From the NCBI GenBank assembly GCA_003487955.1, contig DNNJ01000032.1, forward strand, positions 13,036-24,754: DNA of 11,719 nucleotides, given 5' to 3'. Each line of letters opens with the position of its first letter. The stretch's first letter is position 1. Of the stretch, positions 6,409-11,719 are shown piece after piece. This DNA is from Clostridiales bacterium. GTDB taxonomy: Bacteria; Bacillota; Clostridia; Tissierellales; Sedimentibacteraceae. The translations under genes were made by a program, and so were the position numbers. The notes beneath the pieces were generated by a model. The model was not told the DNA's origin and ran no database searches. It worked only from the letters and a program-made list of their open reading frames with translations.

Positions 6409-7650
6409 ATGAATAAACGAATCAATAGACCGGAATATTTACAGAAGTTAATAGAATTTAAGGATAAAGATTTGGTAAAAATTATAACAGGTATTCGTCG
6501 TTGCGGGAAATCCACATTATTAGATTTGTTTGAGGATTATCTTCTTGAACAAAATATACCGAAGGAGAATATTCTGCACATGAACATGGAATCACTGAGA
6601 TACCGAAATATACTAAATTATGATACATTCTATGATTTTGTCAGCAATAATATTGTTGAAGGGGAAAAGAATTATCTTATTTTTGATGAACTTCAGACTG
6701 TTAAGCATTGGGAAAAGGCAATCGAGTCTTTTCGTTTGGATTATAATGTAGATATTTACATAACAGGCTCCAATGCATATTTATTATCCACAGAATTTTC
6801 TACCCTTTTATCCGGCAGGTATGTAGAAATCCGTTTGTTACCTTTGTCTTTTAAAGAGTTTTTAACCTTTTATGAATTTGCAGCTGACATAACGATGGAT
6901 GAGAAATTTCAAATGTATTTGCAGATAGGAGGAATGCCTATACTTTGTCAGTTTGATTTTAATATAGCAAGGATAAATGAAGCATTGGAAGGCATTTATT
7001 CTACTGTTATACTTCGAGATGTATTAGAAAGGAACAAGGTAGCTGATCAAGCTCTTTTAAATAAATTAGTAATGTTTCTTGCAGACAATATAGGAAATAT
7101 TACTTCACCTAACAGCATTGGAAACATCTTATCTTCAGAGGGGGAAATAGATAAGAGAAGAAAAAATTCGGACAGCAATGTAGCCGGAAAAACAGTTGAT
7201 AAATATATTAATATGTTAAAAAATGCTTTTATATTTTATTCTGTTGGAAGGTATGATGTTAAAGGCAAACAACTATTAAAAACATTGGGTAAAAACTATA
7301 TTATTGATTTGGGATTTCGGAATATGCTGCTTGGTTATAGGGATGCAGACCGCGGACATATTCTTGAAAACATAGTTTTCTTGGAGCTTATTCGACGTGA
7401 TTATCGTGTTTACATAGGAAAAGTAGGTGAAACAGAAGTAGATTTTATAGCAGAAAGGCCGGATGATAAAATATATATCCAAGTTACAGAAACTATGATG
7501 GGTGAAGAAGTTCGTGAAAGAGAACTTCGTCCATTGAAATTAATCAACGATAATTATGAGAAAATTGTTCTTTCAATGGATAAAAGTTTTATTAAATCCT
7601 ACGATGGAATTAAGGTTTTAAATATAATAGACTTCCTTTTAAAGGCTTAA
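6409..7650 (+). CDS. AAA-family ATPase with DUF4143 C-terminal domain
   Basis: 413 residues, a normal length for this family. Walker A is GIRRCGKST at 28-36 (Lys34), Walker B YLIFDELQ at 89-96 (Asp93, Glu94), and the sensor-like strand ITGSNA at 118-123 is followed by LSGRY at 134-138. These are standard for the AAA_14 type fused to DUF4143. The C-terminal part has GETEVDFIAERP around Glu343-Asp345 and IYIQV around Gln358; this resembles a PD-(D/E)xK nuclease-like core in which the usual Lys is Gln, so catalytic activity is uncertain. Proteins of this kind are abundant in anaerobes and their cellular role is not established. The gene has its own promoter and no partner: debris lies upstream and the next gene has its own promoter. 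No terminator with a T-run is evident after it. Confidence 0.88.
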   Translation: MNKRINRPEYLQKLIEFKDKDLVKIITGIRRCGKSTLLDLFEDYLLEQNIPKENILHMNMESLRYRNILNYDTFYDFVSNNIVEGEKNYLIFDELQTVKHWEKAIESFRLDYNVDIYITGSNAYLLSTEFSTLLSGRYVEIRLLPLSFKEFLTFYEFAADITMDEKFQMYLQIGGMPILCQFDFNIARINEALEGIYSTVILRDVLERNKVADQALLNKLVMFLADNIGNITSPNSIGNILSSEGEIDKRRKNSDSNVAGKTVDKYINMLKNAFIFYSVGRYDVKGKQLLKTLGKNYIIDLGFRNMLLGYRDADRGHILENIVFLELIRRDYRVYIGKVGETEVDFIAERPDDKIYIQVTETMMGEEVRERELRPLKLINDNYEKIVLSMDKSFIKSYDGIKVLNIIDFLLKA

Positions 7651-7711
7651 ATAATATAACCTTTGAAATAATATCTAAGTAAGAACTCTCCGCTATACCA
7701 CGGAATTTCTG

Positions 7712-7740
7712 TTGACAATGCAATTATAAATCTTTATAAT
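7712..7740 (+). promoter_or_regulatory. Consensus sigma-A promoter for the ABC-F leader transcript
   Basis: TTGACA (7712-7717) and TATAAT (7735-7740) both match consensus exactly, with 17 bases between. Transcription should start near 7747, leaving a leader of about 237 nt before the ABC-F ATG. A perfect promoter with a long leader suggests that control happens after initiation. Bases 7651-7711 hold nothing else supportable. Confidence 0.85.
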
Positions 7741-7771
7741 AATCATAGAAATAATAAGAAAGGATAAGGTA

Positions 7772-7876
7772 TTGCAGAATGAAATAATCCGCTTGAAAAA
7801 TAATAAAAACTACAAACATAAACTAAAGGTTTATTTATTGTGTGTTTTATTGCATTACGGGTGGATAGTATTTTAA
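7772..7876 (+). CDS. Candidate 34-codon leader peptide in the ABC-F leader
   Basis: TTG 7772 opens a 34-codon frame ending at TAA 7874-7876. GAAAGGA (7758-7764) is seven bases upstream. The first half is basic and polar (NEIIRLKNNKNYKHKLK); the second half is hydrophobic (VYLLCVLLHYGWIVF). The last codons cover GGTGGATAG (7860-7868), which can pair with the 5' arm of the terminator-like stem, so a ribosome at the end of this frame would decide which structure forms. The start is a non-ATG codon. An ATG-AAA-TAA two-codon frame at 7779-7787 also lies at good spacing from AAGG 7766-7769 and may be the real or a competing start. Confidence 0.35.
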   Translation: MQNEIIRLKNNKNYKHKLKVYLLCVLLHYGWIVF

Positions 7877-7968
7877 TAGCTGCAGTTACTTTATTATATA
7901 ATGCAGGATTTATCTTGCATTTATTGATATTAGTATGGAAAAGTAAAAATGCTATCCTCCATAGATGA
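7822..7968 (+). other. Overlapping membrane-protein-like frame; possible remnant or frameshifted small gene
   Basis: In the frame one base behind the leader ORF, an open stretch from 7822 to TGA 7966-7968 reads as a hydrophobic protein (GLFIVCFIALRVDS, ILIAAVTLLYNAGF, ILHLLILVWKSKNAILHR). GTG 7840 could start it but has no binding site. Joined to the basic N-terminus of the 7772 frame by a single indel near 7822-7872, it would make a ~60-residue small membrane protein. So this leader may be partly the corpse of a small gene whose promoter now serves the ABC-F gene. The two readings are not exclusive. Confidence 0.35.
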
Positions 7969-7983
7969 AAGGGAGGATTTTTT
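7860..7983 (+). promoter_or_regulatory. Predicted attenuator: antiterminator, central hairpin, and SD-containing terminator
   Basis: Segment A, GGTGGATAG (7860-7868), can pair with C, CTATCCTCC (7952-7960), in eight of nine positions. Between them AATGCAGGA (7900-7908) and TCTTGCATT (7913-7921) form a 9-bp hairpin with a 4-nt loop and one G-U pair. Segment C also pairs perfectly as ATCCTCC (7954-7960) with D, GGAGGAT (7972-7978), around an 11-nt loop; six T residues (7978-7983) follow and run straight into ATG 7984. D contains the ABC-F binding site GGGAGG (7971-7976). C:D would end transcription and hide the binding site; A:C would free both. Pairings were found by eye and no folding energies were computed. 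Confidence 0.6.
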
Positions 7984-9642
7984 ATGCTTATAATTGAATG
8001 TAATAAAATAAAGAAATTTTATGGGGACAGATTAATTTTAGATATAGATAAATTAAATATTTATTCGGAAGATAGGATAGGTGTGGTAGGTATAAACGGT
8101 GCCGGAAAAACTACATTAATAAATATTTTAAGTAAAAGAACAGAGCCTGATGAAGGATGGGTTAGAATTACAGGTAAGACTGAGTATGTTTCACAGTTAG
8201 ATGAGCCAAAAACTAATAAAATCAGCAGTGAAATGGCTTCAAAGTTTGGTGTAAAAACTTCTTGGAATGAAAATATGAGCGGAGGAGAAAAAACAAGATT
8301 TAAATTAGCAAAAGCATTAGAAAATGAAAGTATGTTAATTTTCGCCGATGAGCCCACAAGTAATTTGGATATTGAAGGTATTGAGCTGATGGAAAAGAAA
8401 CTTACAGAATATAACGGTGCATTGGTAATAATTTCCCACGATAGAAGTTTATTAGATAAGTTATGTAATAAAATTATTGAAGTAGAAAACGGAAAGATTA
8501 AAACTTATGAAGGAAATTTCAGCGATTACGTTAAACTTAGGCTTCATGATAAACAAAGAGCTCAATTTGAGTATGAAGAATACGTTAATGAGAAAAAACG
8601 TTTAGAAGGTGCAATTGTTACTACTAAACAAAAGGTAAAAAGTGTAAAAAGAGCTCCTAAAAGAATGGGAAATTCAGAAGCAAGACTTCATAAAATGGGT
8701 GGTCAAAAGGCTAAAGCAAATTTGGACAGAAAAGTAGGTAATTTAGAAAAAAGGATTGAAAATTTAGACGCGAAAGAAAAACCTAAGAAATCATCTAAAA
8801 TTAAATTAGATATTATGGCTTCTGATATTCACAGTAAAATAATAATAGAAGGGAAGAAAGTTAATAAGTCCTTCGGAAATAAAATTATATTCAAAGATGC
8901 GGAGTTTACTATATATAATGGCTCAAAGGTTGCATTGATAGGGCCTAACGGATGCGGAAAAAGCACCTTGGTTAAAATGATAACAGAAAATGATAGTTCA
9001 ATTAAGCTGTCCAAAGGTGCCAAGATAGGGTATTTTAGTCAAGGCATGGAAATATTAGACAGTAAATTAAGTATTATTGATAATGTTATGGAAAGCTGTA
9101 TTTATTCTGAGGATTTTGCAAGACTCCTTCTTGCAAGACTTTTGTTTAAAGGAGACGATATTTATAAGAAGGTCGAAGTATTAAGCGGGGGAGAGCAAAT
9201 TAAAGTTTCATTTGCAAAAATCTTATTGCAGGATATAAATTTATTAATATTGGATGAACCGACAAATTATTTAGATATAAATTCGCTTGAAGTTATGGAG
9301 GATACTCTTAAGGAGTATGACAGAACAATATTGTTTGTATCTCATGATAGAAGTTTAATAGACAAAGTTGCCAATAAAATTATGACTATCGAAAATTATA
9401 AAATAAAAATATTTAATGGTACTTTTAAAGAATTTAAAGAAAAAAAGAATAGGAATAAACAAAACGAAGATGTAAATATGCAGATAGTTTTGTTAGAAAA
9501 CAGGCTTTCCGATATAATAGGAAGATTATCCATGCAATTAAAAAATGAAGAATTAGAAGCTTTAGACAAAGAATATTATGAGGTGTTGGATAAGTTAAAT
9601 AAACTGAAGTCTGTTAGAGACCATTTCGGGGCAGGATTTTGA
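7984..9642 (+). CDS. ABC-F ribosomal-protection-type ATPase
   Basis: 552 residues, no membrane segments, two complete ABC nucleotide-binding domains: the ABC-F layout. Domain 1 has Walker A GINGAGKT (36-43), signature MSGGEK (98-103), Walker B ending ADEPTSNLD (catalytic Glu123) and switch His152. Domain 2 has GPNGCGKS (320-327), LSGGEQ (400-405), LDEPTNYLD (Glu425) and His454. The linker (~185-270) is long, basic and coiled, with KRMGNSEARLHKMGGQKAK, as in Vga/VmlR-type antibiotic-resistance ABC-F proteins, which reach into the ribosome's P-site and dislodge drugs such as lincosamides, pleuromutilins and streptogramin A. A ~70-residue charged C-terminal extension follows domain 2. Resistance rather than housekeeping (EttA/Uup) is favoured by the linker and by the drug-attenuator-like leader. 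The exact subfamily and drug range cannot be read from sequence alone. Confidence 0.88.
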   Translation: MLIIECNKIKKFYGDRLILDIDKLNIYSEDRIGVVGINGAGKTTLINILSKRTEPDEGWVRITGKTEYVSQLDEPKTNKISSEMASKFGVKTSWNENMSGGEKTRFKLAKALENESMLIFADEPTSNLDIEGIELMEKKLTEYNGALVIISHDRSLLDKLCNKIIEVENGKIKTYEGNFSDYVKLRLHDKQRAQFEYEEYVNEKKRLEGAIVTTKQKVKSVKRAPKRMGNSEARLHKMGGQKAKANLDRKVGNLEKRIENLDAKEKPKKSSKIKLDIMASDIHSKIIIEGKKVNKSFGNKIIFKDAEFTIYNGSKVALIGPNGCGKSTLVKMITENDSSIKLSKGAKIGYFSQGMEILDSKLSIIDNVMESCIYSEDFARLLLARLLFKGDDIYKKVEVLSGGEQIKVSFAKILLQDINLLILDEPTNYLDINSLEVMEDTLKEYDRTILFVSHDRSLIDKVANKIMTIENYKIKIFNGTFKEFKEKKNRNKQNEDVNMQIVLLENRLSDIIGRLSMQLKNEELEALDKEYYEVLDKLNKLKSVRDHFGAGF

Positions 9643-9704
9643 AATTGACAATAAAATTGAAGTTTGTTACGTGAATTACGTATTTATCCTTATAGAAGAA
9701 TTGG

Positions 9705-9746
9705 AATACCGTATAATTCAGAAATGAATTTTATGGTATTTTTTTA
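9705..9746 (+). terminator. Intrinsic terminator after the ABC-F gene
   Basis: AATACC-GTATAATTC (9705-9719) pairs with GAATTTTAT-GGTATT (9726-9740) around a 6-nt loop, with one mismatch and one G-U pair in 15 positions. A T-run (9739-9745) follows directly. It separates the ABC-F unit from the PadR unit. Confidence 0.8.
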
Positions 9747-9756
9747 TTAAAAAATA

Positions 9757-9817
9757 TTGACATTAATGAAAAAATATAATACTATATTGATAATGGATAT
9801 ATCAAATATCGATACAG
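9757..9817 (+). promoter_or_regulatory. Promoter and possible PadR operator
   Basis: TTGACA (9757-9762) with TACTAT (9780-9785) gives 17-base spacing; the better TATAAT at 9775-9780 is only 12 bases away and cannot pair with this -35 box. Just downstream, ATATTGATA (9784-9793 region) and TATCAAATAT (9800-9809) form an imperfect dyad, and the palindromes GATATATC and TATCGATA overlap here. PadR regulators commonly repress their own operons through AT-rich dyads in this position, so this is a candidate operator. Confidence 0.45.
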
Positions 9818-9835
9818 TTGTTTGGAGACGATATT

Positions 9836-10156
9836 ATGGCAAGAGAACAATTAAAAAATTTAACTGAGCCAATGTATTACATACTTTTAGCACTATCAGA
9901 GCCTCAGCATGGATACGGAATTATGCAGGAGGTAGAAAAACGTACGGAGGGCAGGGTAAAGATAGGGGCAGGCACTTTATATAATCTTTTATCGAGGTTT
10001 GAGGAGGAAAAATTTATAGTGCAGCTCTCAGAAGAAAACAGAAGAAAAACATATATTTTGACGGATGAGGGAATAGAAATTTTAACAGAAGAATATCAGC
10101 GGTTAAAGCAATTGGTTTCAGATGGCAGTGATTTCTTAGAAGGGAGAGTGCGGTAA
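9836..10156 (+). CDS. PadR-family transcriptional regulator
   Basis: 106 residues from ATG 9836, with GGAG at 9824-9827 eight bases upstream. The in-frame TTG at 9818 was rejected because it would put that binding site inside the gene. The fold is the PadR winged helix: helix LTEPMYYILLALSEPQHGYG (residues 9-28), then EVEKRTEGRV and the recognition helix region GAGTLYNLLSRFEEE (44-58), then the wing (RRKTYILTDEG). The short length and compact C-terminal helix indicate the small PadR class that dimerises through that helix. It acts as a DNA-binding repressor, usually released by a drug or envelope-stress ligand. Its stop TAA touches the ATG of the next gene, so the two are co-transcribed and probably translationally coupled. 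The likely target is its own operon. Confidence 0.92.
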   Translation: MAREQLKNLTEPMYYILLALSEPQHGYGIMQEVEKRTEGRVKIGAGTLYNLLSRFEEEKFIVQLSEENRRKTYILTDEGIEILTEEYQRLKQLVSDGSDFLEGRVR

Positions 10157-11542
10157 ATGAAAAATAAAACTAAACGCGTATTTTGGGGATTTTTCTCACT
10201 AGATTATAAAGCTATGGGAGAATATTTGGAGGAAATGGCTGAGAAAGGCTGGATGGTTGAAAAGGTTGGACGATATACTGCAAAGTTCAGGGCCATAGAA
10301 CCACAGAAAATTAAGTTTTATGTAGATGTATTTAAAGAAGGCGGACCACTTACTCCGGAGAAAACTGAAAGCTCAGAGGAATATAGGAGGCTATGTCAAG
10401 AGTCGGGTTGGACATTTATAACATCTTTAGACTATTTACAGTTCTTCTATGCTGCCGGAGACAGCGAACCTGTTCTTATTCAAACAGATGAAGAAATTGA
10501 GCAAAAAATTGTTGAGAATACGCTGTTGAAAAATGAACTGCGTGGAGTACTTATATTCGCAATATTTGCTGTCTTTATATTGGTCAGGAATATACCTATA
10601 AAGTATACTAATCTATTAAATTTTACAGGAGTTACAAGTACATTTTTATTTCCTGTACTATGTATATTTACTGCAATTCCTGCTGTTTACAGCTTAATTT
10701 GGATGGTAAAAGCAAGAAGAAACATTAAAAATGGCCTGTCTATAACAAAACCTACATTAAAAAGCGCTAGAAGACGCATAATTGCATTTTATGGTTCAAC
10801 ATGGATTATTGTATTGTTTTATACACTGTCTTTTATTATTGATGCGTTTTTTATGCCTGGAATTGTGGTATATGTGTTATTAGGTCCCGGTATCGGCATT
10901 ATATTTGGTTCAAGTATCAGGTATCTTGTAAAAAAGAATAAGATTTCAAAGGATTCCGTTCTAAATTATATTGTAGTTGGAACAATTATATTAGTAATTT
11001 TTATGCAAGTAGCAGGACCTTCTATTTTGGAAAAGAACGAGGAAATTTATAAAGTAGATTCCGTACCGGAGGGCTATCCTATAATTACATTAAAAGAAAT
11101 ATCAAAGGAAATAAGTCAGAGAGGTGTATTAAGCAGAGAGTTTAGACAAAGCATGAGCCCCTTTGTACATAAGCACTATACTTATTATGAATATGAGAAT
11201 TTGGGCAATAGTTCGAAAAGCATAAGAATTAAATATTATGAGGCAATAAATTCATATTTCGCCGATATTATATTTAACGGAATAACAGAGAAATTAGAAA
11301 AAGGAATGAAGTGGAGAGGGATGACTATATTTACAAAAAATATTATTACTGATGACGAGATGAGGAAGTTATGGGATATGGACAATTTGGCACTGACAGA
11401 GGAGAGGAATGAAATTATTATTCAAAAAGGAAACAAAGTGTTGCATGTGGATAATTATGCAGGAGTTATGGATTTTAACGACATAGAAACAAGAGAGCTT
11501 ATAATCAGCAGATTTTTCTCGGGCTCTACAGTGGAAAACTAA
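10157..11542 (+). CDS. DUF2812 multi-pass membrane protein, PadR partner
   Basis: 461 residues, starting directly after the PadR stop; GGGAG at 10142-10146 lies ten bases upstream. Residues 1-115 match DUF2812: F.SLDY...GEYLEEMAEKGW near the start, a middle strand ending KFYVDVF, and EYRRLCQESGWTFITS (75-90). About five membrane segments follow (around 130-144, 160-184, 208-230, 234-256, 268-287). The last ~170 residues are polar, beginning EKNEEIYKVDSVPEGYPIIT, and by topology may lie outside the membrane. DUF2812 proteins are very often encoded next to PadR regulators, and their function is not established; a sensor or response role in envelope stress is a common guess. The gene appears complete. 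The long C-terminal tail is more than the minimal DUF2812 architecture. Confidence 0.88.
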   Translation: MKNKTKRVFWGFFSLDYKAMGEYLEEMAEKGWMVEKVGRYTAKFRAIEPQKIKFYVDVFKEGGPLTPEKTESSEEYRRLCQESGWTFITSLDYLQFFYAAGDSEPVLIQTDEEIEQKIVENTLLKNELRGVLIFAIFAVFILVRNIPIKYTNLLNFTGVTSTFLFPVLCIFTAIPAVYSLIWMVKARRNIKNGLSITKPTLKSARRRIIAFYGSTWIIVLFYTLSFIIDAFFMPGIVVYVLLGPGIGIIFGSSIRYLVKKNKISKDSVLNYIVVGTIILVIFMQVAGPSILEKNEEIYKVDSVPEGYPIITLKEISKEISQRGVLSREFRQSMSPFVHKHYTYYEYENLGNSSKSIRIKYYEAINSYFADIIFNGITEKLEKGMKWRGMTIFTKNIITDDEMRKLWDMDNLALTEERNEIIIQKGNKVLHVDNYAGVMDFNDIETRELIISRFFSGSTVEN

Positions 11543-11554
11543 TTTCACATAAGA

Positions 11555-11665
11555 ATGAAACACATTGTTGCTTTAAATCTTATTTTTGCAATTATATCGT
11601 GTGGCTTAAGTATTATCATTGAATATATTCGCAAGGTTTTGACGGGTGTGCAAAAATTAGATTAA
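11555..11665 (+). CDS. Possible 36-residue small membrane protein
   Basis: ATG 11555 opens a 36-codon frame ending at TAA 11663-11665. It reads as MKHIVALNLIFAIISCGLSI, three more hydrophobic or acidic residues, then a basic end: one membrane span with positive charges after it. The gap from the DUF2812 stop is 12 bases. No convincing ribosome binding site precedes it, which lowers confidence. ATG 11665 overlaps its stop (TAATG) and opens a frame that runs off the window. A GGGGGG run at 11669-11674 could be a binding site for a start close to the window's end, but I see no clear start. Confidence 0.3.
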   Translation: MKHIVALNLIFAIISCGLSIIIEYIRKVLTGVQKLD

Positions 11666-11719
11666 TGCAGGGGGGAACAGCATTTATTTTCATAAAATAC
11701 TGTATTAGTCAAAAATTTG

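Noticed and set aside
9757..9780. TTGACA with TATAAT as the PadR promoter
   Set aside because: Only 12 bases lie between the boxes; TACTAT at 17-base spacing is preferred.
9818..9835. TTG 9818 as the PadR start
   Set aside because: The GGAG binding site at 9824-9827 would lie inside the gene, and the PadR fold begins at ATG 9836.
1..11719. CRISPR array, tRNA, rRNA or intact transposase
   Set aside because: No regularly spaced repeats, no cloverleaf or rRNA-like segment and no transposase-like protein were seen on either strand.

Overview
The window looks like chromosomal DNA of an AT-rich, Gram-positive anaerobe of the class Clostridia. I infer this from strong GGAGG-type ribosome binding sites, heavy AGA/ATA codon use, S-layer-homology and lipoprotein sequences, and the families present (DUF4932, AAA/DUF4143 ATPase, ABC-F, PadR-DUF2812). 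I cannot name a species. All intact genes are on the + strand. No tRNA, rRNA, CRISPR array or intact transposase was seen.

Bases 1-4162 are a cell-surface block: the 3' end of an S-layer-anchored protein with an IseA-like C-terminal domain, a small lipoprotein gene broken by a frameshift, a membrane-anchored DUF4932 zinc metalloprotease, and a membrane-anchored erythromycin-esterase-like protein that lacks the family's usual first catalytic Glu. The esterase-like gene has a hairpin that hides its ribosome binding site.

Bases 4163-6400 are a gene graveyard around one intact gene. The last ~78 codons of an SNF2 helicase overlap, in a TAGTG junction, the first codons of what looks like its usual SWIM zinc-finger partner. 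An intact MFS transporter follows, then debris: a hairpin repeat, a DsrE-like fragment joined to an antitoxin-like C-terminus, and further short coding-like pieces. This pattern fits repeated deletion and recombination.

Bases 6353-7650 carry a stand-alone AAA ATPase with a DUF4143 C-terminus behind a good sigma-A-type promoter.

Bases 7712-9746 are the most interesting part. A perfect TTGACA-17-TATAAT promoter leads into a ~240-nt leader, then an ABC-F ribosome-protection-type ATPase, then a strong terminator. The leader holds a possible leader peptide, a 9-bp hairpin, and two mutually exclusive pairings. One is a terminator-like stem that contains the ABC-F ribosome binding site and runs through a T-tract into the ATG. 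The other is an alternative stem that would free it. This is the architecture of a drug-responsive attenuator.

Bases 9757-11542 hold a PadR regulator directly abutting a DUF2812 membrane protein, a familiar regulator/target pair. A possible tiny membrane ORF follows before the window ends.

Taken together, the esterase-like protein, the MFS pump and the ABC-F protein suggest an accessory neighbourhood dealing with antibiotics or envelope stress. That reading is inference; only the ABC-F gene has strong family support for such a role.
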